DNA of 31,683 nucleotides from an uncultured Oscillospiraceae bacterium (GTDB lineage: Bacteria > Bacillota > Clostridia > Oscillospirales > Oscillospiraceae). The notes under the pieces were generated by a model. The model had not been told where the DNA came from. It did no database searches and was given only the letters and a program-made list of their open reading frames with translations. Below, piece after piece: positions 1 through 7,733 of this stretch. The stretch's first letter is position 1; each line of letters opens with the position of its first letter. The stretch lies in the NCBI GenBank assembly GCA_958423465.1, contig CATZRD010000028.1:1-31683 (forward strand), in the 5' to 3' direction. The position numbers and the translations under genes were made by a program.

Positions 1-484
1 TCTGCTCCTTATCCACGCCGTAGGCGAGGGCGGCAGCGGTCGGCTCGTTGATGATGCGCTTGACCTCCAGACCGGCGATCTTGCCGGCGTCCTTGGTGGC
101 CTGGCGCTGGGAGTCGGTGAAGTAGGCGGGGACGGTGATGACGGCCTCGGTGACGGGGGAGCCCAGATAGGCCTCGGCGTCGCCCTTCAGCTTCTGCAGG
201 ATCATGGCGCTGATCTCCTGGGGGGTGTAGCCCTTCCCATCCACCGTGACCCGGTGGTCGGTGCCCATCTCGCGCTTGATGGAGGAGATGGTGCGGTCAG
301 GATTGGTGATGGCCTGGCGCTTGGCCACCTGGCCCACCATGCGCTCGCCGGTCTTGGAGAAGGCCACCACGGACGGGGTGGTGCGGGCGCCCTCGGCGTT
401 GGCGATGACGACGGCCTCGCCGCCCTCCATGACGGCTACGCAGCTATTGGTCGTACCCAGATCGATACCGATAACTTTAGACAT
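1..484 (-). CDS. dnaK: DnaK (Hsp70 chaperone), N-terminal part, cut by window edge
   Basis: Codes for the ATP-dependent Hsp70 chaperone that, with GrpE and DnaJ, binds and refolds unfolded proteins in the cytoplasm. About 161 codons are visible, all from the nucleotide-binding domain. The protein opens with MSKVIGIDLGTTNSCVAV, the phosphate-1 motif of Hsp70, and later shows VPAYFTDSQRQATKDAG and INEPTAAALAYG, both Hsp70 signatures. The ATG at 484-482 has AGGAGG a few bases upstream, which settles the start. It is the third gene after hrcA and grpE, separated from grpE by 153 bases, and is presumably transcribed from the CIRCE-controlled hrcA promoter. I found no convincing separate promoter in the gap. 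The rest of the gene lies outside the window to the left. Confidence 0.98.
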   Translation of the reverse strand, partial: MSKVIGIDLGTTNSCVAVMEGGEAVVIANAEGARTTPSVVAFSKTGERMVGQVAKRQAITNPDRTISSIKREMGTDHRVTVDGKGYTPQEISAMILQKLKGDAEAYLGSPVTEAVITVPAYFTDSQRQATKDAGKIAGLEVKRIINEPTAAALAYGVDKEQ

Positions 485-637
485 AATGATTGCCTCCTGT
501 ATATAGAAAATTGTTTTTTACTTTCTGTTGTCGAAATACAGCGCTTTGCGTCCCTCGCTGCGGTCCATCCGCGCTGTTCGCGGCGGCTCGGCGCTTAATT
601 GTCACGCCTCGCCTGCTCACGACGCGCGGCTCGGCGC
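485..637 (-). repeat. grpE-dnaK spacer with 19-base direct repeat and hairpins
   Basis: This spacer holds no gene. A 19-base direct repeat (plus strand GCGGCTCGGCGCTTAATTG) lies at 583-601 and again at 626-644. The second copy contains the grpE stop codon and last codon. A 5-bp hairpin (CCGCG/CGCGG) lies at 569-583. The segment 602-621 between the repeats resembles 31525-31543 near the other end of the window. The structure could pause or process the message between grpE and dnaK, but no function is shown. Confidence 0.7.
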
Positions 638-1201
638 TTAATTGGCCACCTGGACGGCGGCGAAGCGGATGACCCGGTCCCCCATGAGGAAGCCCTTCTG
701 GAACACCTGGGTCACTACGCTCTCCCCCAGGCTCTCGTCATCCACGTGCATGACGGCGTTGTGCTTGGCGGGATCAAAGGTCTGGCCCGCCGGGTCCTCG
801 ATGGTGACGCCCATTTTTTCCAGCACGCCGGTCAGCTGGTGGAAGATCATGGTCATGCCCTTCTTATGGACGTTGTCCTCGTCTCCCGTCTGGCTCACCG
901 CCCGCTCCAGGTTGTCATAGACCTCCAGGAACCTGGAAATGGTGTCCGCCTTGGCGTCCTGATAGACGGTCTCCTTTTCCTTGGTGGTCCGCTTGCGGTA
1001 GTTGTCGTACTCCGCCGCCAGCCGCAGATGCTGATCGTTGAGGGCGGCCAGCTGAGCGGCCAGGCCCTCCATCTTCTCCATCTGCTCCCTGGTAACGGTA
1101 AAGGTCTCCGCCGCGTCCTCCTGACGGTACTCCTCCGTCACCTCCTGAGGAGCGGCGCTCTCCTTTTCTTCAGCGGGAGCCGGGTTCTCTTTCTTGCTCA
1201 C
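638..1201 (-). CDS. grpE: GrpE, nucleotide exchange factor for DnaK
   Basis: GrpE releases ADP from DnaK to drive the chaperone cycle. The 187-residue length fits the family. The first 45 residues are acidic and probably disordered. A long helix follows from about residue 50 (AAEYDNYRKRTTKEKE is the characteristic GrpE segment), and the C-terminal beta domain contains NAVMHVDDE and QKGFLMGDRVIRFAAVQV. The start is GTG at 1201-1199, with AAGGAGG seven bases upstream, and it overlaps the hrcA stop codon (GTGA), so the two genes are translationally coupled. The stop codon falls inside a 19-base direct repeat that recurs 43 bases downstream. Confidence 0.97.
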   Translation of the reverse strand: MSKKENPAPAEEKESAAPQEVTEEYRQEDAAETFTVTREQMEKMEGLAAQLAALNDQHLRLAAEYDNYRKRTTKEKETVYQDAKADTISRFLEVYDNLERAVSQTGDEDNVHKKGMTMIFHQLTGVLEKMGVTIEDPAGQTFDPAKHNAVMHVDDESLGESVVTQVFQKGFLMGDRVIRFAAVQVAN

Positions 1202-2247
1202 GGTGTATCCTCCTTGGGAGGCAGCTGGTTCTTGCCTCCAAACATTTTTGTCAGGCTCTCGGCAAAATAGCTCAGCCGGGCGGCCACGGCGGCGTAGTCC
1301 ATCCGGGTGGGCCCCACCACGCCGATGAGGCCCCGCATGTTGTCGCCGATGTCATAGCTGGCCACCACCACGCTGGCGTCCCGCAGGGCCTCGTTCACAT
1401 TTTCCGGCCCGATGAGGATCTGCATGGGGGTGTTGGCGTCCAGCACCGGCAGATCGTCCCGCTGATCGGTGAGCAGGCTCATCAGATCGTTGGCCCGGGC
1501 GGGGTCCTGGAACTCCGGCTGGCGCAGGAGCTGGGACTGGCCGGTGGTGAACACCTGGCTCTTCTGTCCGGCGTCCAGCACCGCGGCGGCGTACTCCACC
1601 GCCTGGCTCAGGGGCATGAACAGCTCTCCCGTCAGCTGGCCCGTCAGGGCCATCAGCTTCTCCCCCAGCTCCTCCGGCCCCAGGCCGGTGAAATGGGTGT
1701 TCAGCAGATTGGCCAGAGCCGGCAGCGTCTCGCCGCTTACCGGCAGCTGGGTGCGCAGCACCTGGCTTTTCACCCGGCTGTCGTCGGTCATTACCACAGC
1801 GATGAAGCTGGCCTCGTCCACCGGCAGCAGATCGTACCGCCGCACCGTGATCCGGGTCTTTCCCGCCGCCACGGCGTAGGCCGGATAGCTGACGATGGAG
1901 GACACCATCTGGCCCGCCTGGGCGATCACTGTGTCCAGCTCCTGCATTTTCCCCGCCAGGGCGGCGTTGATGGCCTCCGCCTCCTGCTGGGGCACGCTCT
2001 TGCGCTCCATCAGCTCGTTGACGTACAGCCGGTAGCCCTTGGGGGAGGGGACCCGCCCGGCGGAGGTGTGGGGCTGCTCCAGATAGCCCATCTCTACCAG
2101 GTCGCTGAGCTCGTTGCGGATGGTGGCGGAGCTGACCTTGCCGCCCATGGCCTGGGCGATGTACTTGGAGCCCACCGGCTCCGCCGCGTCGATATAGCGC
2201 TCGGTGACTACCTTCAGTATTTGCTTTTTCCGGTCCGTCAATTCCAT
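1198..2247 (-). CDS. hrcA: HrcA, heat-shock repressor
   Basis: HrcA represses heat-shock genes by binding CIRCE; its folding depends on GroE, which makes it a sensor of chaperone load. The 349-residue protein begins MELTDRKKQILKVVTERYI. It has an N-terminal winged helix (AMGGKVSSATIRNELSDL, about residues 34-51), the family motif YLEQPHTSAGRVPSPKGYR, and the C-terminal IGVVGPTRMDYAAVAARL. The ATG at 2247-2245 is preferred because AAAGGAG precedes it at good spacing. A longer reading from a GTG at 2265 would start inside the CIRCE element. The gene is first in the operon hrcA-grpE-dnaK and is autoregulated through the operator at 2259-2285. Confidence 0.97.
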   Translation of the reverse strand: MELTDRKKQILKVVTERYIDAAEPVGSKYIAQAMGGKVSSATIRNELSDLVEMGYLEQPHTSAGRVPSPKGYRLYVNELMERKSVPQQEAEAINAALAGKMQELDTVIAQAGQMVSSIVSYPAYAVAAGKTRITVRRYDLLPVDEASFIAVVMTDDSRVKSQVLRTQLPVSGETLPALANLLNTHFTGLGPEELGEKLMALTGQLTGELFMPLSQAVEYAAAVLDAGQKSQVFTTGQSQLLRQPEFQDPARANDLMSLLTDQRDDLPVLDANTPMQILIGPENVNEALRDASVVVASYDIGDNMRGLIGVVGPTRMDYAAVAARLSYFAESLTKMFGGKNQLPPKEDTP

Positions 2248-2258
2248 AGGGCGCTCCT

Positions 2259-2285
2259 TTAGCACTCCTTTCCCCTGAGTGCTAA
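2259..2285 (-). promoter_or_regulatory. CIRCE operator (HrcA binding site)
   Basis: A perfect inverted repeat TTAGCACTC, nine bases, GAGTGCTAA. This matches the consensus CIRCE element exactly. It lies between the -10 box and the hrcA ribosome binding site, so bound HrcA would block its own operon. Confidence 0.98.
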
Positions 2286-2289
2286 AGGC

Positions 2290-2318
2290 AGTGTATCACC
2301 ATTGGAAGCGGTTGTCAA
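2290..2318 (-). promoter_or_regulatory. Sigma-A promoter of hrcA-grpE-dnaK
   Basis: On the minus strand, TTGACA (2318-2313), a 17-base spacer and TACACT (2295-2290). A TG one base before the -10 makes it an extended -10. The CIRCE operator begins five bases downstream, so the start site lies inside or at the edge of the operator. Confidence 0.9.
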
Positions 2319-2592
2319 GCCGCCCATGCCTCTCCAATTGGAAACAATTTGTGAACGGTCCGGATTTGCGGGAATTTCCGCCGGAGACGCTCTCCGCCCG
2401 GCGGCCTCGAAAAAATAGATAGACCCGGACAGCGCTTGCACACTGTCCGGGTCTATCTAACGATTAGGAGGATTGGATGAAAAGAAGTTACTGTCTCTTG
2501 CAAGTATGATGATACCCAAGGAATGTTACAAAAGGAAGCGTCAAATGTTACAGAAGTATAAAATCTCGCTGTTCATCCAAAAAATTTTCACG
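2319..2592. other. Spacer between the hrcA promoter and rnfB
   Basis: The non-coding stretch 2286-2592 is just over 300 bases. It holds the hrcA promoter, a GC-rich part (2319-2415), the rnf terminator hairpin (2416-2459) and an AT-rich part (2460-2592). The AT-rich part has AGGAGG followed by a TTG/ATG on the plus strand at about 2467-2478 and a repeated AATGTTACA (from about 2522 and 2543). A plus-strand frame starting at 2473 has about 40 codons before it runs antisense into rnfB. I do not recognise the peptide and do not call it a gene. Confidence 0.5.
2416..2459 (-). terminator. Terminator of the rnf operon
   Basis: A perfect 17-bp inverted repeat (2416-2432 and 2443-2459) with a 10-base loop. 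On the minus strand the stem runs straight into a T tract (2411-2416), giving a standard intrinsic terminator about 135 bases after the rnfB stop. Confidence 0.88.
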
Positions 2593-3429
2593 TTACTCCC
2601 CGCCCGCCGCCACCGGGGCCACCTTGCCGGTGGCGTGGATATCCACGATCAGCTTCCGGGGGCACTTGGTGACGCAGATGCCGCAGGAGGTACACTTGTC
2701 GTAGTCGATGACCGCCACGTTCTTATTCACGGTGATGGCGCCGCTGGGGCAGTTCTTCTCGCACAGCTTGCAGCCGATGCAGCTGATGGCGCAGTGGGTC
2801 TTGGCCAAGGCGCCCTTCTCCTTATTGGCGCAGGGGATCACAATATCCACCGCATAGGGTCTGGTAACGATGACCTTCTTGGGGCAGGCGGCAATGCACT
2901 GCTTGCAGCAGGTACACTTGTCCGGGTCCACCTCCGCCACGCCGTGCTCGTTGATGTGAATGGCGTCGAACTTGCAGGCCGCAACGCAGCTGCCCAGGCC
3001 CAGACAGCCGAAGGCGCAGTCCAGAGGACCGTTGCCGGACACCTTCATAGCGGCCACGCAGTCGGAAAGACCCACATATTTTTCAAACTTGTGGCCCGCC
3101 CGGTCGCCGCCGGAGCAGCGGACAAAAGCCACCCGGCGCTCCACGCTCTTGACCTCCACCCCCATGACGGCGGCGATACGGGCGGTGCGTTCGCCGGTGT
3201 TGCTGGGGCAGGCGTTGACGGGGGCCTTGCCCTCCAGGATGGCCTTGGCGCAGGCGGCGCAGCCGGCATAGCCGCAGCCGCCGCAGTTGGCCCCGGGGAG
3301 GGCGTCCTGGATCTCCGCCAGGCGGGGATCGGTCTTGACCTCGAACACCTTGGAAGCGACGGCCAGCACCAGGCCGAAAACGCCGCCCAGAACCCCCAGC
3401 ACCAGCAGGGCGTATACAATGTTCATCAT
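2593..3429 (-). CDS. rnfB: RnfB, iron-sulfur subunit of the Rnf complex
   Basis: RnfB is the ferredoxin-interacting electron-transfer subunit of the membrane-bound Rnf complex. The 278-residue protein has one N-terminal membrane anchor (residues 4-25). A four-cysteine cluster motif follows (C49, C52, C57, C74, in CGGCGYAGCAAC), then a cysteine-rich segment at 138-152 and three ferredoxin-type CxxCxxCxxxCP motifs starting near 172, 217 and 246. The start has two consecutive ATG codons with AGGAGG upstream. It is the last gene of rnfCDGEAB, 16 bases after rnfA, and is followed by the operon terminator. The cluster count is typical of clostridial RnfB. Confidence 0.96.
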   Translation of the reverse strand: MMNIVYALLVLGVLGGVFGLVLAVASKVFEVKTDPRLAEIQDALPGANCGGCGYAGCAACAKAILEGKAPVNACPSNTGERTARIAAVMGVEVKSVERRVAFVRCSGGDRAGHKFEKYVGLSDCVAAMKVSGNGPLDCAFGCLGLGSCVAACKFDAIHINEHGVAEVDPDKCTCCKQCIAACPKKVIVTRPYAVDIVIPCANKEKGALAKTHCAISCIGCKLCEKNCPSGAITVNKNVAVIDYDKCTSCGICVTKCPRKLIVDIHATGKVAPVAAGGE

Positions 3430-3445
3430 CGTCTCATCCCTCCTC

Positions 3446-4036
3446 TCACCAGACCTGCAAGCCGCTGAAGCCCATAAAGCTCAGGGCCATGAGGCCGGCG
3501 GTGATGAGGGCGATAGGGAAGCCCTCGAAGGATTTGGGCGGCTGGGCGAAGGTCAGCCGCTCCCGGATGCTGGCGAAGAGCACGATGGCCAGCAGGAAAC
3601 CCACGCCGCCGGTGACGCCGTAGACCACGGACTCGATGAAGGTGTAGTGCTCCTGGACGTTCAGCAGCACCACGCCCAGCACCGCGCAGTTGGTGGTGAT
3701 CAGGGGCAGGTACACGCCCAGCGCCTCGTACAGGGTGGGAATGGATTTTTTCAGGAACATCTCCACGAACTGGACCAGCGCGGCGATGACCAGGATGAAG
3801 GCCACCGTTTTCATGTACGTCAGATCCAGTTTCTCCAGCAGCAGGTTCACCGGATAGCACAGGGCGGAGGCCAGGCCCATGACGAAGATCACGGCGAAGC
3901 CCATGCCCACGGCGGTGTCCATCTTCTTGCTGACGCCCATAAAGGGGCAGATGCCCAAAAACTGCACCAGAATAAAGTTGTTCACCAGAATCGCCCCCAG
4001 GGCGATGGACAGCAGTTTCGTCACATCCATGGTCAT
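3446..4036 (-). CDS. rnfA: RnfA, membrane subunit of the Rnf complex
   Basis: A 196-residue, very hydrophobic protein of the RnfA/RnfE/NqrD/NqrE family with about six membrane segments. The family string NNFILVQFLGICPFMG lies near the N-terminus and ITTNCAVLGVVLLN about halfway. The conserved cysteines in LGICPF and TTNCA are the pair that, in related Rnf/Nqr complexes, hold an iron-sulfur cluster between RnfA and RnfE. The start codon overlaps the rnfE stop as ATGA. A second in-frame ATG two codons on (MDVTK) is possible and has better spacing to GGGAGG. Confidence 0.95.
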   Translation of the reverse strand: MTMDVTKLLSIALGAILVNNFILVQFLGICPFMGVSKKMDTAVGMGFAVIFVMGLASALCYPVNLLLEKLDLTYMKTVAFILVIAALVQFVEMFLKKSIPTLYEALGVYLPLITTNCAVLGVVLLNVQEHYTFIESVVYGVTGGVGFLLAIVLFASIRERLTFAQPPKSFEGFPIALITAGLMALSFMGFSGLQVW

Positions 4037-4632
4037 TTACCTCCCTTGGCCTTGCTTCTGGCCCACTGCATCAGGGCGATGAGGCAGCCCAGAGTCAGGA
4101 AGCCGCCCACCGGCTGGGCCATCAGCACGGCGGCGTACCGGCCAGGGTACACGGGCATCCCCGCCAGGGTGCCGCTGCCCAAAACCTCCCGGATGGCGCT
4201 CATCACCAGCAGCACCGCGGTGTAGCCCAGGCCCTGGCACACGCCGTCCGCCGCGGAGGCCAGCACGCCGTGCTTGGAGGCGAAGGACTCCGCCCGGGCC
4301 AGGATGATGCAGTTGACCACGATCAGGGGGATGAACACCCCCAGGCTCTCGGCGATGTCGGGGAAATACGCCTGGAGCAGCAGGTCCACCATGGTGACGA
4401 AGCCCGCGATGACCACGATGTACGCGGCAATGCGGATCTGGTCGGGGATCACCTTCCGCAGCAGGGAGATGACGATATTGGAACAGGTCAGGATGATAAG
4501 GACGCTGAAGCCCATGCCCAGGCCGTTGGCCACCGTGGTGGTGATGGCCAGGGTAGAGCACATGCCCAAAAGCTGCACCAGCACCGGGTTGTCGGTGACG
4601 AGGCCCTGCTTCAGCTGTTTTCCGAAATTCAT
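4033..4632 (-). CDS. rnfE: RnfE, membrane subunit of the Rnf complex
   Basis: The inverted-topology partner of RnfA, 199 residues with about six membrane helices. It starts MNFGKQLKQGLVTDNPVLVQ, a typical RnfE opening, with LLGMCSTLAITTTVANG and IPLIVVNCIILARAE carrying the conserved cysteines expected to contact the shared iron-sulfur cluster. The C-terminus is basic (ARSKAKGGK). It follows rnfG by three bases and overlaps rnfA by four, which fits tight translational coupling within the operon. Confidence 0.95.
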   Translation of the reverse strand: MNFGKQLKQGLVTDNPVLVQLLGMCSTLAITTTVANGLGMGFSVLIILTCSNIVISLLRKVIPDQIRIAAYIVVIAGFVTMVDLLLQAYFPDIAESLGVFIPLIVVNCIILARAESFASKHGVLASAADGVCQGLGYTAVLLVMSAIREVLGSGTLAGMPVYPGRYAAVLMAQPVGGFLTLGCLIALMQWARSKAKGGK

Positions 4633-4635
4633 CGC

Positions 4636-5250
4636 TTAGTTCCCTCCTTTCTGCTGCGCGGCGGCCGCGGCGGCCAGGGCCGCGTTGACGCCCGCGGCCA
4701 CGCCCTTGGAGCTGACGGTGGCGCCGGATACGCCGTCGAACCGGTTGGCCCCGGAATTGACGGTGATCTCGCCATCGGCGTGGGACATGCCGGTGAACCG
4801 GTCCAGGACGGACTGGTCCCCCACCACCCTGCTTCCGATATTGGCGGTCTCGCTCTGCTTGGTGACGGCCACGCCGGTGACCGTCCCGTCCATGTCCACG
4901 CCCACCATCATGCCGATGGCCCCGCCGAAGCCGCTGGAGGACACCTGAACCACATAACCCGCCTGGGATCCGCCGGAGACCGCCCGGTACAGGGCCGTTA
5001 CCTTCTCCGCCTGAAACCCCTCCACCGGCTCATAGCTGTCGGCGGGCATCACCTGGGCCATGGCGGCGGCATCCTTCTCCGCCTGCATCCGGTCGATGAT
5101 GGGCTTTGTGACGTAGTTCACCGCCCCCAGCAGCAGGGCCACTACCAGACAGATCCCCAGCAGCGTGCCGGCCAGCCTGCTCACGAATTTGGGGTCCAGA
5201 GACAGCTTTTGCTTCTCCGCGGACTTCGCCGCGGCGGTTGTACCGCTCAT
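4636..5250 (-). CDS. rnfG: RnfG, covalent-flavin subunit of the Rnf complex
   Basis: RnfG carries FMN attached by a phosphoester bond to threonine and passes electrons outside the membrane. The 204-residue protein has one anchor (about residues 26-47) and an FMN-binding domain with the flavinylation motif SGAT at 175-178, so T178 is the predicted FMN site. The start is the ATG at 5250-5248, which overlaps the rnfD stop as ATGA. A longer reading upstream is only an overlap with rnfD. The tail is alanine-rich (ALAAAAAAQQ). The ApbE flavin transferase needed to load the flavin is not in this window. Confidence 0.95.
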   Translation of the reverse strand: MSGTTAAAKSAEKQKLSLDPKFVSRLAGTLLGICLVVALLLGAVNYVTKPIIDRMQAEKDAAAMAQVMPADSYEPVEGFQAEKVTALYRAVSGGSQAGYVVQVSSSGFGGAIGMMVGVDMDGTVTGVAVTKQSETANIGSRVVGDQSVLDRFTGMSHADGEITVNSGANRFDGVSGATVSSKGVAAGVNAALAAAAAAQQKGGN

Positions 5251-6299
5251 TTGGACGCCGCCTCCTTCTTCTCCTCCTTGGCCTTTTGGGCCCGGGGCTT
5301 CTTCTCCACGCCGAAGCGGGAGGGGTGGACGTTCTTGTCGATGAGCCACACCGTCAGGTTCATCACCAGGATGGCGTAGCAGACGCCCTCGTTATAGGCG
5401 CCGAAATACCGGATAAACACGGTGATCAGGCCGCAGCCCACGCCGAAGATCGCCTGGCCCCGGCGGCTGATGGGGGAGGTGACATAGTCGGTGGCCATAA
5501 AGAAGGCTCCCAGCATCAGGCCGCCCCCCAGCAGGTTGTAGAGCATCCAGGTCATGGGATCGTTGCCCCGGGGGAAGAGGAAGGTGAGCACCGCCACGGT
5601 GCCGATGTAGCTGACGGGGATATACCAGGTAATGACCTTGCGGAAGATCAGCCACACGCCCCCCAGGATCAGCAGCAGGGCGCTGACCTCCCCGACAGAC
5701 CCGCCGATGAGGCCCACCAGCATATCCTTCAGGCTGTAATACTGCTCCAGGCCCGCCAGGTCGTTCTCCGCCAGAAAGGCCATGGGGGTGGGACCGGTGA
5801 CTACGTCCGCGGCCGGTCCCCACAGGGGCGCCAGCGCGCCGGCGCCGGCCCGGGCCCGGGGCACCACCCAGCTGCTCATTTCCCCGGCCCAGGACATCAT
5901 GAAGGCCCGGGCCGCCAGAGCCGGATTCAGGAAGTTTTTGCCCACGCCGCCGAACAGCTGCTTGACCACCACGATGGCGAAGAAGTCGCCGATGAGGAGC
6001 ACCCAGTAGGGCACGGTCACCGGGCAGACAAAGGCGATGAGCACCCCCGTCACCGCGGCGCTGAGATCCCCCACGGTGTTGTTCTTCTTCATCATGGCCC
6101 GGTAGGCCCACTCAAAGAAGCAGCAGCCCGCCATGGAGACGGCGGCGGCACTCAGCGCCCGCCAGCCGAAGTTGTACACGGCGAAGCACAGCGCCGGGAC
6201 CAGCGCCAGCAGCACCTCCCCCATGATGTGGCCCGTACCGGCCTTGCTGCGGATGTGGGGGGAGGACGATCCGATGAGATTCAGTTCCTTGTAATCCAT
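5247..6299 (-). CDS. rnfD: RnfD, flavin-bearing membrane subunit of the Rnf complex
   Basis: A 350-residue NqrB/RnfD-family membrane protein with about nine to ten helices. It contains GVGKNFLNPALAARAFM (118-134), typical of the family, and GSVGEVSALLLILGG. The region expected to carry covalent FMN reads DVVTGPTPM (165-173). The likely acceptor is T171, but the motif has proline where the usual form has alanine (S/T-G-A-T). The C-terminus is rich in lysine and glutamate. It sits two bases after rnfC and overlaps rnfG by four. Confidence 0.95.
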   Translation of the reverse strand: MDYKELNLIGSSSPHIRSKAGTGHIMGEVLLALVPALCFAVYNFGWRALSAAAVSMAGCCFFEWAYRAMMKKNNTVGDLSAAVTGVLIAFVCPVTVPYWVLLIGDFFAIVVVKQLFGGVGKNFLNPALAARAFMMSWAGEMSSWVVPRARAGAGALAPLWGPAADVVTGPTPMAFLAENDLAGLEQYYSLKDMLVGLIGGSVGEVSALLLILGGVWLIFRKVITWYIPVSYIGTVAVLTFLFPRGNDPMTWMLYNLLGGGLMLGAFFMATDYVTSPISRRGQAIFGVGCGLITVFIRYFGAYNEGVCYAILVMNLTVWLIDKNVHPSRFGVEKKPRAQKAKEEKKEAASK

Positions 6300-6301
6300 G
6301 G

Positions 6302-7672
6302 TCAGGCCTCCTTTTTCGCCTCGGCGGCCTTAGCCGCCTTTTCCGCCGCGGCCTTGGCGGCGGAGCGGGCGTTATTGATCTTCTGCTTGCCCGCCCGGAA
6401 GGTCTGGACCAGATGGAGCCGCCCGGGACAGATGTAGGTGCAGGCCCCGCACTCGATGCAGTCCAGCACGTTGGCGCTCTCCAGCTCCTGGAGCATCCCG
6501 GCGCGCTCATACTGGTACATGAACACCGGCTGCAGGTGCATGGGGCAGACGCTGACGCACTTGCCGCAGCGGATGCAGGCGGGGTGCTCCACCGTCCGCT
6601 CCTCGTCCTCGCAGAAGGCCAGGATGGCGTTGGTGCCCTTGCCGATGGGGGCGGACATATCGTACTGGGCGTGGCCCATCATGGGGCCGCCCATGAGGAT
6701 CTTGAAGGTGCTCTTCTTCACCCCGCCGCAGGCGTCCAGCAGCTCGCTGATGGGCGTTCCGATGGGGCACAGCAGGTTCTTCGGCTCCTTGACGCCGGAG
6801 CCGGACACCGTGACCACCCGGTGGGTCACCGGCGCGCCGGTAGTCACCGCCCGGTAGATGGCGGCGGTGGTGACCACGTTGAACACCGCGCAGCCGATGG
6901 CGGCGGGCAGACCGCCGGGGGGCACCTGCCGCCCGGTGATGGACTGGCATAGCTGCTTCTCCGCGCCCTGGGGGTAGCGGGTGTGCATCACATCCACCAC
7001 CACGGGGGCCTTGGCCTGTTCGATCTTCATTTTCAGCAGCTCGGCGGCGTTGGCCTTGTTCTCCTCCACGCCGATGTGGACCCGGTCCACGCCGAAGGCC
7101 CGGGCCAGGATCGCCGCGCCGCCGATGACCTCCTCCGGATACTCCAGCAGGAAGCGGTGGTCGCTGGTGATGTACGGCTCGCACTCGCTGGCGTTGATGA
7201 TAACGGTGTCCACCTTGCCCAGGCCGGAGCTGATCTTCACATGGGTGGGGAACGTCGCGCCGCCCATACCCACGATCCCGGCGTTTTTCACCAGCTCCAC
7301 CAGGCCCTCCGCCGTCAGGTCCCCGGGGTTCTCCACCCCCTTCAGGTCCGGACAGGGGGTGTCCTCAAAGTCGTTTTCGATGACCACGCTCATCACCGGC
7401 ACGCCGCTGAAGTGGATCCTGGGCTCCACCGCCGCCACCCTGCCGGAGATGCTGGCGTGGACGGGCGCGGACACAAAGGCCGTCGCCTCCCCGATCTTCT
7501 GTCCCACCGTCACATGGTCCCCCACCGCCACGCATGGCTGGCAGGGCGCGCCGATATGCAGGGACATGGGGATGACCACCTGGGCGGGAGGCGGCAGCGG
7601 CTCGATGGGCTTTTTATTGGTGGCGGCCTTTTTATCCTGGGGATGGATGCCGCCAAAGAACGATTGCGCCAT
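6302..7672 (-). CDS. rnfC: RnfC, NADH-dehydrogenase subunit of the Rnf complex
   Basis: RnfC is the peripheral subunit that exchanges electrons with NAD+/NADH. The 456-residue protein begins MAQSFFGGIHPQDKK and includes a flavin/NADH site (GMGGATFPTHVK), a SLBB-like segment and two ferredoxin motifs near residues 366 (CIRCGKCVSVCP) and 405 (CIECGACTYICP), then a lysine/alanine helix. The ATG at 7672 is chosen because GAGGTG lies six bases upstream. Longer readings would run back over the promoter at 7734-7762. It is the first gene of the operon. Confidence 0.95.
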   Translation of the reverse strand: MAQSFFGGIHPQDKKAATNKKPIEPLPPPAQVVIPMSLHIGAPCQPCVAVGDHVTVGQKIGEATAFVSAPVHASISGRVAAVEPRIHFSGVPVMSVVIENDFEDTPCPDLKGVENPGDLTAEGLVELVKNAGIVGMGGATFPTHVKISSGLGKVDTVIINASECEPYITSDHRFLLEYPEEVIGGAAILARAFGVDRVHIGVEENKANAAELLKMKIEQAKAPVVVDVMHTRYPQGAEKQLCQSITGRQVPPGGLPAAIGCAVFNVVTTAAIYRAVTTGAPVTHRVVTVSGSGVKEPKNLLCPIGTPISELLDACGGVKKSTFKILMGGPMMGHAQYDMSAPIGKGTNAILAFCEDEERTVEHPACIRCGKCVSVCPMHLQPVFMYQYERAGMLQELESANVLDCIECGACTYICPGRLHLVQTFRAGKQKINNARSAAKAAAEKAAKAAEAKKEA

Positions 7673-7692
7673 ATCCTTCACCTCGTTTGACT

Positions 7693-7710
7693 GCGGACGC
7701 CCCCGTCCGC
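7693..7710 (-). other. Hairpin in the rnf leader
   Basis: GCGGACG, a four-base loop and CGTCCGC form a perfect 7-bp stem between the rnf start site and the rnfC ribosome binding site. There is no T tract, so it is not a terminator. It may stabilise the 5' end of the message or be bound by a protein. Confidence 0.6.
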
Positions 7711-7733
7711 GCGTGATAGATGTACCGGCTTTC

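Noticed and set aside
485..540. A separate dnaK promoter (TATATAC near the ribosome binding site)
   Set aside because: No -35 at a sensible distance, and transcription would start on top of the ribosome binding site.
2473..2592. Calling a new small gene on the plus strand
   Set aside because: The frame has no stop before rnfB and runs on as its antisense, and the peptide is not recognised. It was recorded as a curiosity only.
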